From Chitinimonas sp036961565 (GTDB lineage: Bacteria; Pseudomonadota; Gammaproteobacteria; Burkholderiales; Chitinimonadaceae), in the NCBI RefSeq assembly GCF_036961565.1, contig NZ_JBAMDD010000002.1:372001-436000 (forward strand): a stretch of DNA of 64,000 bases. The letters run 5' to 3'. Positions 46,687 to 56,680 of this stretch are shown piece after piece. The notes under the pieces were generated by a model, which was not told where the DNA came from, made no database searches, and was given only the letters and a program-made list of their open reading frames with translations. Every line of letters begins with the position of its first letter. The first letter of the stretch is position 1. The position numbers were made by a program, and so were the translations under genes.

Positions 46687-49365
46687 TCACTCGGGAAGGG
46701 ATGCAGCAATGGGGGGAGATTCCATCAACAGATGGAAATTGATACCGCCGGTACCAAAGGCATTGATGGCAGCGCGGCGCGGTCCCTGCGCGGGGCGGGG
46801 CCAGCTCTGCGTATGCGCCAGCACGTCAAAGCCGCGCTCAGCCAGCTGCAACTCAGGATTGATGGCGCCACGCAGACGGTTGGCGGGCAGCTGCCCCCGC
46901 TCCATGACCAGCACCGTCTTGATCACGCTGGCCATGCCCGCTGCGGCAAAGCAGTGGCCAAAGCGGGTCTTGAGCGCGCCCAACTTGCGCATACGCCCAG
47001 GCAGGGGGCGGTAGACCTGGGCCAGTGAGCTGATCTCCACCTGGTCCCCAATCCGGGTGCCCGTGCCATGGGTCTCAATGAAATCTATCCCCTCGGTACC
47101 GTGCGGCGACTGGAGCAGCGCCCTTTCCATGGCCTTGACCTGCCCCTCGGTATTGGGCGCAATCATCGACTTGGCATCGGTGCTGCCGGCCAGCGCGGTA
47201 ATCAGTGCACGTGCGGTGAGGCCGGCCGGCAAGTCATAGGCCCGGCGCAACACCAGGGTGCCGGCGCCATCACCAGGCGTGAAGCCACTGGCCGTGCTGC
47301 TGAAGGTGGCAATCAGGTCTGGCGCCAGCATCCGTTGCGAAGAGCACAGGCAAAGATCATTGATATTGACCGGCAACTCCACCCCGCTGACCAGGGCCAC
47401 ATCGCAGCGGCCAGCCCGCAGGCTGTTCACCGCCAGGTCCAGGGCGGCCAGCGAGCCGGCACACGCCGCTTCCACCGCCACACACTGGGCGTGCAAGCCA
47501 AACTGCTCCGCCACCAACCGGCTGATACCGCTGGCAGCCAGCAGCTCCAACGCCGGTGCATGCTCGCCCTGCACGGCCCATTGTCGCGACACCGCCGCCA
47601 GGCCAGCCTGCACTGCGGACCCAGCAAGACCCTGCGCCTGTGCCACCTTGCGGAAGCAAGCCACCACCTGCTGGCGGAAGTACCGGCTGGCGGCCAGCTT
47701 CTCTACGCCCAGGGTGAGATTGGAAGCCGTCACCGCCAACACCCGCCCTCCCCCTGCCGCCGCAGGCACGCTGCGCACCGCCTCCTGCGCCGCGGTACAG
47801 GCCGCCAACTGGGCCGGGCCATAGCCCTGCTCGGCCAGCCCGCTCTGTATCCGCTCCAACCACCCCAGCGGCATGGCGGAGGCACGGGCGATGTAGTAAC
47901 TACCGGGGGCCGCCGGATCCTCATGGCGGTAAACCTGGGGCAGAAAGCGCTGCCCATCCAGGCTGCCGAAGCTGTCGGCCGCGCCACTCAGGTATTCCCA
48001 GTATTCATCCAGGCCTATGGCCTGGCCGAAGCAGCCCCCCATGCCCACCAGCGCAACAGGCTGCTGCACCGTGCCGATGGGCGTGGCAGAGGCCGCCCCA
48101 GGAAACTCGCTTTGCAGGCGCACGCCAAAGGCACAACCACGCAGGTCCTCACCCGCTACCATGGCCGCAATGGCACCGCCCCCCAAAGCCACGGTCTGGC
48201 TGGGCAGTATCAGGTTGAGTAAGTCGGTAAAGGGGCGTGCCACCGCCTCATCCTGGCCACGGGACGGTGGCACCTGGCGGTGCTCCAATACCAGCAGCGC
48301 CTTCAACATGCCGGTCAGCACACTGGCGGCATAGGTGTAGCCCGTTGCATTCTGGGCAGCCCCCCAATAGCACTTGCGCTGTGCATCATTGCGGTAGGCC
48401 GCGGCGGCAGTCGCCGCCAGCATGGTGGCGTAGCGCGCCTCGCAGCAATTGCGCAGCATATCCACATAAACCAGGTCGGCAGTGCACAGGGCTGATCGCT
48501 GCATCGCCAGCTCAGCCTCGTCACCGGCCGGGCAGGCATACAGCCCACCCAGGTAGGCCAGCGCCCTCGGCTCGGGCTGATGGCAGGCTTTCAGCACCAG
48601 GGCGCAAGCACCCTCCCCCACCCCGCCCAGGCCTTCCTCGGCATGCGTCGGGCCCGGTAGTTCGGCTGTAATGCCCTGGCCTGCCAGCACCTCCAGCATC
48701 AATTCCGATTCCAAGCCCTGCCCCGCCAGCAGCAAGACGGCCTTGGCACGGCCCTGCCGCAATGATTCACACGCCGCCAGCAAAGCCTGCACACCGCCAC
48801 CATCCAGCGACTCCAGCGCCATGGACTGGCCGCGCAGCTTGAAGAAGCCGGCAATGCGGGCAGGGATGGAGCTGGCCATCTCGCCCACCTTGTCGTGCGA
48901 GCTGGCCGAAAAATCCTGCTGCAGCCCCTGGCGCAGCTTGCCTGCCAGCAGCTCAGCCTGGCCTTCGTCGCCAGCCGCCGCAGCCGCAAACTCAACGGCC
49001 AGGTGTTGCGCCTGTATGCGCGCAAAGTTCTCGTAGCCACGGTTCAGGCCAAAGCCGCTGCAGAAAATCACATCGGTGTACTCGGCCTCAATACCCCCGT
49101 CTGCCAAGCCGGCCTGTTGCAGGGCCTGCTGCGCCAGCTCGAACAGGTGCAGCTGCAGGGTGTTGATGGAATCCCGATAGATGGGCGGAATACCGAACTG
49201 CGCCAGCTCCGCCCGTACCGGTCCCATACGCCGCAAACCCTCGGCCGCCACCTGCCCAGGCATCTGCAAGCGCTGCCACAACGCAGCCGGTGACGCTATA
49301 TCAGCGTAGCGGCAGGCCATCCCCACCACGGCAACTGCCGGTGCGTGATCTTCAGTCCGCTGCAT
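46687..49365 (-). CDS. pigJ: Tandem ketosynthase for bipyrrole formation (PigJ-like)
   Basis: 892 residues with two ketosynthase-fold halves. The C-terminal half carries the full triad: Cys635 in EAACAGSLAALD, His766 in ETHGTGTRIGD and His804 in LKTRFGHCFAAAG. The N-terminal half lacks it: ALESLDGGGVQ (around residue 187) replaces the cysteine, and AAQNATGYTYA replaces the second histidine segment. PigJ-type proteins take the pyrrolyl group from the PigA product and pass it to the condensation with malonyl-ACP on PigH. The start ATG overlaps the pigI stop by one base. Confidence 0.87.
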   Translation of the reverse strand: MQRTEDHAPAVAVVGMACRYADIASPAALWQRLQMPGQVAAEGLRRMGPVRAELAQFGIPPIYRDSINTLQLHLFELAQQALQQAGLADGGIEAEYTDVIFCSGFGLNRGYENFARIQAQHLAVEFAAAAAGDEGQAELLAGKLRQGLQQDFSASSHDKVGEMASSIPARIAGFFKLRGQSMALESLDGGGVQALLAACESLRQGRAKAVLLLAGQGLESELMLEVLAGQGITAELPGPTHAEEGLGGVGEGACALVLKACHQPEPRALAYLGGLYACPAGDEAELAMQRSALCTADLVYVDMLRNCCEARYATMLAATAAAAYRNDAQRKCYWGAAQNATGYTYAASVLTGMLKALLVLEHRQVPPSRGQDEAVARPFTDLLNLILPSQTVALGGGAIAAMVAGEDLRGCAFGVRLQSEFPGAASATPIGTVQQPVALVGMGGCFGQAIGLDEYWEYLSGAADSFGSLDGQRFLPQVYRHEDPAAPGSYYIARASAMPLGWLERIQSGLAEQGYGPAQLAACTAAQEAVRSVPAAAGGGRVLAVTASNLTLGVEKLAASRYFRQQVVACFRKVAQAQGLAGSAVQAGLAAVSRQWAVQGEHAPALELLAASGISRLVAEQFGLHAQCVAVEAACAGSLAALDLAVNSLRAGRCDVALVSGVELPVNINDLCLCSSQRMLAPDLIATFSSTASGFTPGDGAGTLVLRRAYDLPAGLTARALITALAGSTDAKSMIAPNTEGQVKAMERALLQSPHGTEGIDFIETHGTGTRIGDQVEISSLAQVYRPLPGRMRKLGALKTRFGHCFAAAGMASVIKTVLVMERGQLPANRLRGAINPELQLAERGFDVLAHTQSWPRPAQGPRRAAINAFGTGGINFHLLMESPPIAASLPE

Positions 49366-50957
49366 CAGGCGCTCACCAGCTTGTCGGCATCGGCCAGGGC
49401 ACGGTAATCAATCTTGCCATTGGCGTTTTTTGGCAATGCCACCATCTGGCACAAGCCATGCGGAATCATGTAGCGCGGCAAACGGGTCGCACAGAATATC
49501 TTGAGGTCGGCAATCGAAATACTGGCGTCAGCCTGGCGCGTCGCCAGGTAAACCATCAGCCGTACGACCGGGCCAGCCTCTGCCAACACCGCCACCTCAT
49601 GAATATCGGGATGGGTGGCCAGCACCGCCTCTATCTCGCCCAGCTCAACCCGGTAGCCATTGAGCTTGAGCATGCGATCCATGCGCCCGTGGTAGACCAG
49701 CACCCCATCGCGGTACGACCCGTAGTCGCCGGTGGCATGTTGATTGAGCACATGGTTCTCGGCATTGACGGCATCATGCCGCCGCCAGTAGCCCGGTGTG
49801 ACGCAGGCACCGGCTACCCAGATCTCGCCAAGCTGGCCCTCTTCCGTCCCCAGACGGCGGCCATCCTGGTCGCGTAGCCAGACCTCAGCTCCCCGTATGG
49901 GCCGGCCTATGGGCAGCGGGGCCGATCCTGCCAGGTCCGCCTCGCTGACCTTGTGATACAGACACACGTTAGTCTCGGTCGGGCCATAAAAATTGTAGAG
50001 CTGGCAACTGGCCGGCAACTGCCTCGCCAGCGACTGCAGTTGCGGCAAGGGCATCACTTCGCCCGCAAAGATCACATAACGCAGGCTCAGCGGTGCCAGC
50101 GCCTCCCAGATACCAGCCCGGCTCAGCAGGGCCAGCAGTGACGGCACGGTGTACAGCACGGTGATCTGCTGCTGCCGCAGCACATCCGCCAGGCGACCCA
50201 GGGTTTGCTGCTCCTGCTCATGGCTCACATAGACCGAGGCGCCATGCAGCAGGCTGCAGAACAGGTCGAAGGTACTGAGGTCAAAATTGAAGCTGGCGAT
50301 GTTCAGCAGCCTGTCATCCTGGCTCAGCGCCAGCTCCTCGCCGCACCAGCCTATGAAGTTGGACAGGTTGCGGTGGCTCAGCTGCACGCCCTTGGGCTTG
50401 CCGGTCGAACCCGAGGTATAGAGTATGGCCGCCACCTGGCTGGGCGGAACCGGCTTCCCGCCGTCCAGCGTCAACGCCCTGTCCAGCAGCATGGCATCGC
50501 CCACCACCAGCAGCCTGCCATCCTCACCATCGGGTGCCGCCTCCCCCTGTGACAGCAGCAGGATCAGGCGCTCCACGCAATCGGGCACGCCCAGCAACTG
50601 CAATTCGGCATAGTGCGCGGTATCGACTATCAGTACGCTGGCCTGCGCATCCTCCACGATACCTGCAGCCCGATGCACGGGCTGGCCGCCATCCAGCGGT
50701 ACATAGCAAGCGCCTGCGTACAGGCTGGCCAGAATGGACAAGGCATAGTGATTGCCCTTAGCCATCCAGATCGCCACCCTTTGCTCGGCCACATCGGCAA
50801 GCTGCTCACTGGCCAATGCAGCCACCCAGGCGGCCGCTCGGCCATAGCTGACTCCCCCCTCTGCCAACAGGAAGGGCCGCTCCGGACTGGTCCGGGCGTA
50901 GCGCGCAAGGGGCTGGTGCACGGCCTCTGGCGGTGCAATCTGACGGTGTTGTGGCAT
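49365..50957 (-). CDS. pigI: L-prolyl-AMP ligase (PigI-like adenylation enzyme)
   Basis: 530 residues with adenylation core motifs AILYTSGSTGKPKGVQLSHRNL, YNFYGPTETNV, HGRMDRMLKLNGYRVELGEIE and the catalytic lysine motif NGKIDYRAL near the C-terminus. It is a stand-alone adenylation enzyme without a fused carrier, so it needs the separate carrier PigG three genes upstream. It would activate L-proline; the specificity pocket was not decoded. A gap of 110 bases separates it from pigH, and it overlaps pigJ by one base. Confidence 0.85.
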   Translation of the reverse strand: MPQHRQIAPPEAVHQPLARYARTSPERPFLLAEGGVSYGRAAAWVAALASEQLADVAEQRVAIWMAKGNHYALSILASLYAGACYVPLDGGQPVHRAAGIVEDAQASVLIVDTAHYAELQLLGVPDCVERLILLLSQGEAAPDGEDGRLLVVGDAMLLDRALTLDGGKPVPPSQVAAILYTSGSTGKPKGVQLSHRNLSNFIGWCGEELALSQDDRLLNIASFNFDLSTFDLFCSLLHGASVYVSHEQEQQTLGRLADVLRQQQITVLYTVPSLLALLSRAGIWEALAPLSLRYVIFAGEVMPLPQLQSLARQLPASCQLYNFYGPTETNVCLYHKVSEADLAGSAPLPIGRPIRGAEVWLRDQDGRRLGTEEGQLGEIWVAGACVTPGYWRRHDAVNAENHVLNQHATGDYGSYRDGVLVYHGRMDRMLKLNGYRVELGEIEAVLATHPDIHEVAVLAEAGPVVRLMVYLATRQADASISIADLKIFCATRLPRYMIPHGLCQMVALPKNANGKIDYRALADADKLVSA

Positions 50958-51067
50958 GGCGGGTCTTCCGGTGTTGGTCTGACGCGGGCTAGGTTCGATA
51001 AAGCGAATACAGCGCGGGTTTCAGCGGCTGCCAGGCCATGGCGGGCCGGGCAGCCTTCGGCAGATGG

Positions 51068-52996
51068 CTAGTGCCTGGCGAACAGCTGGTTTTCCTCCGC
51101 CGCCTCGGTAAAGATGGCGATGGCCTGGTCCAGATCCTCGCGGGTATGGGTGGAGAGCACACTGACACGTAGCCGCGCGTCGCCCACCGCCACGCCAGGA
51201 AACACCACGGTCTGGCAGAACAGGCCGCGCTGCCGCACTGACCGGCCCATGGCCATGGTCTTCTGTTCGTCACCGATGACGATGGGGATGACGGCGCTTT
51301 CACTGTGCTCGGTATTGAAGCCTGCCGCCTGCAGGGCAGTACGGAGGTAACGGATATTGGCCCACAGGGTCTCCAGCCGCTCCGGTTCCTGCTCCATCAA
51401 TTCCACCGAGCGGATCAGGCCGGCAGCCACGCCAGCCGGGATGGTGGCGGCGAAAACATAGGAGTTGGCGTAGAAGCGCAGGTAGTCGATCACCTCACGG
51501 TCACCCACCACAAAGCCCCCCATGCCGGCCAGCGCCTTGCTCATGGTGCCCACCTCCAGGTCTACCTCGTGGCCCAGGCCGAAGTGCTCGGCCGTGCCAG
51601 AGCCTCGACGCCCCAGCACGCCGGTAGCGTGGGCATCGTCTATCAGCAGACGGGCATCGTATTGCCGCGCCAGGGCCACCATCTCCGGCAGCTTGGCGAT
51701 ATCGCCATGCATGCTGAATACCCCGTCCGCCACGATCAGCTTGCCGCCCGAGCGGCTGTCCGCCTTCTGCAAGGCCATCTCCAGCGAGGCCATATCGTTG
51801 TGCTGGTAGATGCGGCGTGCAGCGCCAGACAGCTTGCAGCCGTCCTGTATGCTCATATGGTTGTAGACGTCACTGATCACCGTATCGTTACCACCCAGCA
51901 AGGCCGAGATCACCCCCACATTGGCCGAGTAGCCGGACGGAAACACGATGCAGGCCTCACGCCCCTTGAAGGCAGCCAGCTTGGCCTCCAGCTCCAGGTG
52001 CAAGGTATTGGTCCCGCCGATAAGCCGGCACCCGGTATTGGTGGCGCCAAAGCGCTGGGTGGCATCGACGATGGCATCAATCACACGGGGATCGTTGGCC
52101 AGGCCCAGGTAGTTATTGGAGGCAAACATCAGGAACTCGCGTTCCATGCCGCTGTATTCGTCGAAGATGACTGCACGGTTGGTACAGGCGCTACGGAATG
52201 GCATGCCGTACCAGAACAGCCCCTTGTCCGTACGATCACGCAGGAAAGGCGCAAATCGCTGCACCTTGCCAAACAGGTCGCGGCCGTTGTCGCCGGCAAA
52301 GTCTCGCATGGTCAGGCTATCGTAGTCAGACGCGTCCTGCCGCCCTGTTACCGTCTCCGGCTCAGCCACCGCCACATCCCCACCGGCCTGCAGCCGCGCA
52401 GCCGCGCCGGCTTTCAGCGGGTAGGCGGCAAACCGCGCAATCAGGCTGTCCAGCGTCTCCATGCCACTGGCCTCGGCAGCCACCGGCAGCTCGAACAGCT
52501 TGTTCAGGTCGGCCACGATATAGGCCAGCATGATGGAATCCACCCCTAGGTCTTCCTGCAGCAGGGCAGCAGGCTGCAGATCAGCCAGGGCATACTGGGT
52601 ATGCTGCTTCACCACATCCAGGATGACCGCACGGCGGGTGCCTCCGTCCGGGGCATCTCCGCCTTCCTCGTTCCCACCTTCCGCCTCATCCTCCGTGGCA
52701 GCAGCCTGCAGGCCGGCCAGCAGTTGGGTGGCATCGTTACGAAGCGGATAGGGGAGAAAACGCGCCATCAGCATCGCCAGGGTTTCCACACCCTGGGTGC
52801 CCACGGTATGCGGCACCTGAAACAGCTTGTTCAGATCAGCCCCGATGTAGGCAATCATGATGGAGTCTATGCCCAGCTCCTCCTGGAGCAAGGCGTCGGC
52901 GATCAGATCCTCTTCGGCATAGCGGGTATGCGTCTTCACGACGCTGAGGATCAGTTCTTCCGGTGCTGATCGCGAGGCGATGGCTTGCTCATTCAT
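51068..52996 (-). CDS. pigH: ACP-ACP-aminotransferase for bipyrrole formation (PigH-like)
   Basis: 642 residues from the ATG at 52996 (AAGGA upstream); the open frame extends 16 codons further without support. Two carrier domains have their phosphopantetheine serines in LGIDSIM (Ser45) and LGVDSIM (Ser154). A C-terminal alpha-oxoamine synthase domain has FASNNYLGLANDP, DDAHATGVLGRRG and GTMSKALAGMGG (Lys487, PLP). This matches PigH, which condenses the pyrrolyl-malonyl intermediate with L-serine to give 4-hydroxy-2,2'-bipyrrole-5-methanol (HBM). This domain order is almost diagnostic for MBC pathways. Confidence 0.9.
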   Translation of the reverse strand: MNEQAIASRSAPEELILSVVKTHTRYAEEDLIADALLQEELGIDSIMIAYIGADLNKLFQVPHTVGTQGVETLAMLMARFLPYPLRNDATQLLAGLQAAATEDEAEGGNEEGGDAPDGGTRRAVILDVVKQHTQYALADLQPAALLQEDLGVDSIMLAYIVADLNKLFELPVAAEASGMETLDSLIARFAAYPLKAGAAARLQAGGDVAVAEPETVTGRQDASDYDSLTMRDFAGDNGRDLFGKVQRFAPFLRDRTDKGLFWYGMPFRSACTNRAVIFDEYSGMEREFLMFASNNYLGLANDPRVIDAIVDATQRFGATNTGCRLIGGTNTLHLELEAKLAAFKGREACIVFPSGYSANVGVISALLGGNDTVISDVYNHMSIQDGCKLSGAARRIYQHNDMASLEMALQKADSRSGGKLIVADGVFSMHGDIAKLPEMVALARQYDARLLIDDAHATGVLGRRGSGTAEHFGLGHEVDLEVGTMSKALAGMGGFVVGDREVIDYLRFYANSYVFAATIPAGVAAGLIRSVELMEQEPERLETLWANIRYLRTALQAAGFNTEHSESAVIPIVIGDEQKTMAMGRSVRQRGLFCQTVVFPGVAVGDARLRVSVLSTHTREDLDQAIAIFTEAAEENQLFARH

Positions 52997-53062
52997 TGCG
53001 CGGTCCTTGTGCGTGGTCTGGGCCAGCCGGGCAAGCGGCGGCAAAATGGGGCGGCGAAAGTT

Positions 53063-54169
53063 TTAAAGAGAGTTGGTTTCCAGGGCCGAACCTGCCGGCT
53101 CGGTCACCAGGTGGATGGGCACAGCCGGCGCCTTGCTCTGGGTCGACTTGCCGGCCTCCGCTTCGCGGATCAGCTTGTCCCGCAGGCGCAGGTAGTAGGC
53201 GTTGACCTTGTCCACTGGGATCAGGTTGTTGGCGCTGAGGCTGGAGGCACGCGGCCATTGCCCTTCTATGGCCTCCAAGTCCTTGGCCTGCTGGATGAAG
53301 CGTTCCATCCGGCACATCATCCATGGCCGCAACTGACGCCACAGCGGTATGGGCAAAGGCTTGAAGAAGGGGAACAGCAGGTCTTTCTTGGGCTCCTGAT
53401 AGCAGAAGCAGACCCAGGTGTTCTCATCGTCTATGGGCGTGGCCACCAGATAGACGTCAAATACGTCATTGCGTATCTGCACCAGATTGGGCATCAGCAC
53501 GTCCACGCCTATGCGCCAGCCCCGCTGCCATGGGAACTTGGCCGTCAGCGTGTCCTGGGCCGGGCGCTCGTCATCGGGCCGCAGAATGAAGTCGCTGGTA
53601 ATCAGGTGCCCATCGATGGCGCAGCGGAAGTCATCCACCCGCCCGCCCTTGGGGTCCCAGATATTCAGGAAGGAACCCTTGTGCACAAAGGGTACGTGGT
53701 AGACCTCGCACACGCTCTCGACGTAGCGCGTGTAATGGATGGGCGCGGTCCAGCCATACAGCGAGGTAAAGCCCTTGTATTCGGCAAAGTTGGCGAACAT
53801 GGGCACCTCGGGATAGCTGTCCTGCTGCTCGCCATTCCACAGCCAGATCAAGCCGTGCTGCTCGTGTACCTTGTAAGCGGGTACCTGCATGGTGCGGGGA
53901 ATGACGCCGCACTTGCCCAGTACCGGCATATGCACGCATTTGCCTTGCTGGTTGTACTGGAAGCCGTGATAGGGGCAGGCAATCGCATCGCCATGCTGCT
54001 TGCCCTTGCTCAACAGCACACCCTTGTGGGCGCAGCGATCTTCCAGGCAGGCCACCTCACCGTTGCTATCGCGGTAAAGCACCAGCTTCTTGTTCAGCCG
54101 GGTAATCCCGACCGGCTTGTTCTTCACATCCTGACCACGTATTACGGCATACCACTGGTTGGGTATCAT
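53063..54169 (-). CDS. Rieske non-haem iron oxygenase, candidate pigment cyclase/oxidase
   Basis: 368 residues. The Rieske cluster ligands are Cys46, His48, Cys65 and His68 (CAHKG and CPYHGF, 16 residues apart). The mononuclear iron site is ESVCEVYHVPFVH, with His158 and His163, and probably Asp297 in QAKDLEAIEGQ. The position that bridges the two centres is Glu155 instead of the usual Asp. No reductase or ferredoxin gene is in the window, so electrons must come from elsewhere. In Streptomyces, RedG and McpG of this superfamily close carbocycles on prodiginine alkyl chains. Here the gene is embedded between pigG and pigH in the operon (ATGA overlap with pigG). Oxidative cyclisation or hydroxylation of the tambjamine is therefore a reasonable inference, but not shown by the sequence. 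Confidence 0.85.
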   Translation of the reverse strand: MIPNQWYAVIRGQDVKNKPVGITRLNKKLVLYRDSNGEVACLEDRCAHKGVLLSKGKQHGDAIACPYHGFQYNQQGKCVHMPVLGKCGVIPRTMQVPAYKVHEQHGLIWLWNGEQQDSYPEVPMFANFAEYKGFTSLYGWTAPIHYTRYVESVCEVYHVPFVHKGSFLNIWDPKGGRVDDFRCAIDGHLITSDFILRPDDERPAQDTLTAKFPWQRGWRIGVDVLMPNLVQIRNDVFDVYLVATPIDDENTWVCFCYQEPKKDLLFPFFKPLPIPLWRQLRPWMMCRMERFIQQAKDLEAIEGQWPRASSLSANNLIPVDKVNAYYLRLRDKLIREAEAGKSTQSKAPAVPIHLVTEPAGSALETNSL

Positions 54170-54432
54170 TTTCCGCTCTCTCCGCTAGCCAATCTAAGAA
54201 TCATCTCTTCCAGCCTGACCACGCTCTGGAAGTTCACCGGGTCTATCTCCTCCAGGGGAATCCGTATCTTGAATTCGCTGGAGATGTAATCGACGATGTC
54301 GAATACCGATACCGAATCGAGGATGTTCAGCTCCATCAGGGGCGTCTCCACCGTCAGGTTCTTGTCGCCATCCAGAAAGCTGCGGGAGATAAAGCCCAGT
54401 ACCTTTCCGGTGAAATCATGTAGGGATTGCAT
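54166..54432 (-). CDS. pigG: Peptidyl carrier protein for proline (PigG-like)
   Basis: 88 residues with the phosphopantetheine motif LNILDSVSVFD (Ser40) in a four-helix carrier layout. The size matches PigG (about 87). It would carry proline loaded by PigI and present it to PigA. It overlaps the acyl-AMP ligase gene by 17 bases and the Rieske gene by four. The fatty acyl arm has its own fused carrier, so this stand-alone carrier fits the proline arm best. Confidence 0.85.
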   Translation of the reverse strand: MQSLHDFTGKVLGFISRSFLDGDKNLTVETPLMELNILDSVSVFDIVDYISSEFKIRIPLEEIDPVNFQSVVRLEEMILRLASGESGK

Positions 54433-56653
54433 AGTTGTCCTGGCTTGGAACGAGGGTTTCCGGGGTTGCAGCGAGCTCGCAGAGCTCGTGCACAGCAGAG
54501 GCGGCGGCCGAGCGCAGATAGCTCAGCCTGGCGATTTCCGAGGCCAGCGACTGCGGGGTATTGAACTGATAGAGCGACTCCGGTGACACCAGCACGCCGT
54601 GCTCTGCCTCCAGCACCGAGAGAATGTGCAGGGCCGACACCGAGTCCAGCCCCAGCGCCGCAAACGGGTCCTCGGCGCGGACATGTTCCAGGCTGCAGCG
54701 GTTGAGCTTGGCAATCATGGCTCGCAGCCACAAACAGATGCTGTCTGCCGATCCCAGGTCCAACACCGCCAGCGCCGCGCCGGTCGCCTGCTCGTGGCTG
54801 GCGCCGCTTACATCGCCGCCCGCCTCGCACCAGCTGAAGTAGCTGCTCAGGCTGCCATCCAGGTATTCGCCCTTGAGCGCAACACGCTGCAGCTTGCCCG
54901 ACGAAGTAATCTTGACCGTCTTGCGCGGCACAAAGACAACCTTGTCCGCCTTGATGCCGAACTTCTGTATCAGCCGCTGATTGATGGCCACCACCAGGCT
55001 GGCAAAGTCCAGGTCGGCCTGCCTGGCCTCTATGGCCAGCACCAGCTGTTCACGTTCCTGCTCTTCCACCGAGAAGGCCACCGCCCGGCCGCTCTTCAGC
55101 TCGGCACAGGCCACGGCCGCTTCGTATTCCAGGTCCTGCGGATAGAAATTGACCCCGCGTATGATGATGACCTCCTTCAAGCGGCCAGTAACAAACAACT
55201 CACCGTCCGCCAGAAAGCCAAGGTCACCGCTGCGCATGTAATGCCCGGTCTGACCATTGATCTGCAGGCCGAACTGCTGGCGTGTCTTGCCAGGGTCGTT
55301 CCAGTAGCCCTGCGCCACACTGGGGCCACTGATCCAGATTTCGCCTATCTCGCCATCCTTGAGCGCAATACCCAGCTGCGGGTCCACCACCCGCACATCC
55401 AGCGAATCATGTGGCCGGCCACTGCTGACCAGATAGCGACTTTCCGGGTCTGTCTCGGGCAAGGGGCTCAACTGGTTCTTGCCCAGTTCCCGCGCGCTGA
55501 CGCTAAGTGACTTGAACTGCGTATCCAGCGGCTTGCCGGACACCATCAGGGTAGCCTCGGCCATGCCGTAGCAGGGATACAGCGCAGCGGGATCAAAGCC
55601 GACCCGGCCAAAACGCTCGGCGAAGCGCTGCATGGTGTGGTAGTTGATGGGTTCGGCGCCGCAGAAAGCGATGTTCCAACTACTGAGATCCAGCTGCTCC
55701 AGCTGACGGTCGCGGATATTGTTGACGCACAGCTCGAAAGCGAAGTTAGGGCCGCCGCTGCTGGTGCCACGAAACCGCGACACCGCCTCCAGCCAGCGAT
55801 AGGGGCTGCGCAACACCAGATTGGTCGGTATCAGCATGGTGGCAAAGCCAGCGCAGACTGGCTGCAGGATGCCGCCCACCAAGCCCATGTCGTGATAGGG
55901 GGGCAACCAGATCACCGAGCGGCTGACCCCTTCGCGATGACCGAAACACTGTTCGATCAGGCGGGAGTTCTCCACCAGATTGCGATTGCTGACGATAACG
56001 CCCTTGGGCTTACCGGTAGACCCTGAGGTGTATTGCAACATGGCAATATCGTCAGGATTCGCCTGAAACTCGCTGAAATGCCCAGCCCGCTCACCCAGGC
56101 AGTCTTCCATGCTCAGCCAGCGCAAGCCCTTGAGGGCAGCATCCTGCTCGATGTCGACCAGCAGGCCGTCCAGCCCTGCCAGATCGGTGAGTACGATGGG
56201 GTCCTGCAAATCCTGCAGTATCAGCTTGAGCCTGTCGCGCTGCAGCGGGTTGCGGGGCGGAAAGGTCGGCACCGCAATGGCGCCAGCTGCCAGACAGGCA
56301 TAGAACCCAGCAACGAAGTACTTGCCTTGCGGCAGTACCAGCACCACCTTGGATTGCCCCGCTTCTTCCAAGCGCTGCACGCTCTTGATCGCGTGGGCAA
56401 TGCGGGTAACCAGTGACTCCAGCTCGAAATAGCTGAGCGTCTCCTCCTGCTCGGCGTCCTCGCCCAGCACCGTATAAACCATTTCGCGCGGCGCGCTCTC
56501 AACCCGGTACTTCAGCAGATCAAGAAAGGTATGGCAGTCCGCCGGGCCATTGCGGTAGTGCGCGTGGCCAGCCTGCCCGCCCATCAATTCATCTGCTGCG
56601 AGCAGGCCACCTTCGCCGCCCAGTACCTGGATACGAATATCGCTTGATGTCAT
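54416..56653 (-). CDS. tamA: Fatty acyl-AMP ligase fused to ACP (TamA-like)
   Basis: 745 residues. Residues 1-600 are a fatty acyl-AMP ligase: AMLQYTSGSTGKPKGVIVSNRNL, WLPPYHDMGLVGGILQP, SGGPNFAFELCVNNI and YGMAEATLMVSG, of the FAAL rather than the CoA-ligase type. Residues about 635-710 are a carrier domain with GLDSVSALHIL (Ser671). This A-ACP didomain is the arrangement of TamA, which activates a medium-chain fatty acid and loads it on its own carrier in tambjamine YP1 synthesis. It begins 27 bases after luxI, so it is the first biosynthetic gene of the quorum-controlled transcript. Confidence 0.88.
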   Translation of the reverse strand: MTSSDIRIQVLGGEGGLLAADELMGGQAGHAHYRNGPADCHTFLDLLKYRVESAPREMVYTVLGEDAEQEETLSYFELESLVTRIAHAIKSVQRLEEAGQSKVVLVLPQGKYFVAGFYACLAAGAIAVPTFPPRNPLQRDRLKLILQDLQDPIVLTDLAGLDGLLVDIEQDAALKGLRWLSMEDCLGERAGHFSEFQANPDDIAMLQYTSGSTGKPKGVIVSNRNLVENSRLIEQCFGHREGVSRSVIWLPPYHDMGLVGGILQPVCAGFATMLIPTNLVLRSPYRWLEAVSRFRGTSSGGPNFAFELCVNNIRDRQLEQLDLSSWNIAFCGAEPINYHTMQRFAERFGRVGFDPAALYPCYGMAEATLMVSGKPLDTQFKSLSVSARELGKNQLSPLPETDPESRYLVSSGRPHDSLDVRVVDPQLGIALKDGEIGEIWISGPSVAQGYWNDPGKTRQQFGLQINGQTGHYMRSGDLGFLADGELFVTGRLKEVIIIRGVNFYPQDLEYEAAVACAELKSGRAVAFSVEEQEREQLVLAIEARQADLDFASLVVAINQRLIQKFGIKADKVVFVPRKTVKITSSGKLQRVALKGEYLDGSLSSYFSWCEAGGDVSGASHEQATGAALAVLDLGSADSICLWLRAMIAKLNRCSLEHVRAEDPFAALGLDSVSALHILSVLEAEHGVLVSPESLYQFNTPQSLASEIARLSYLRSAAASAVHELCELAATPETLVPSQDNYAIPT

Positions 56654-56680
56654 CGTGCGCTTTCGGAAGTTGTAACCGAC

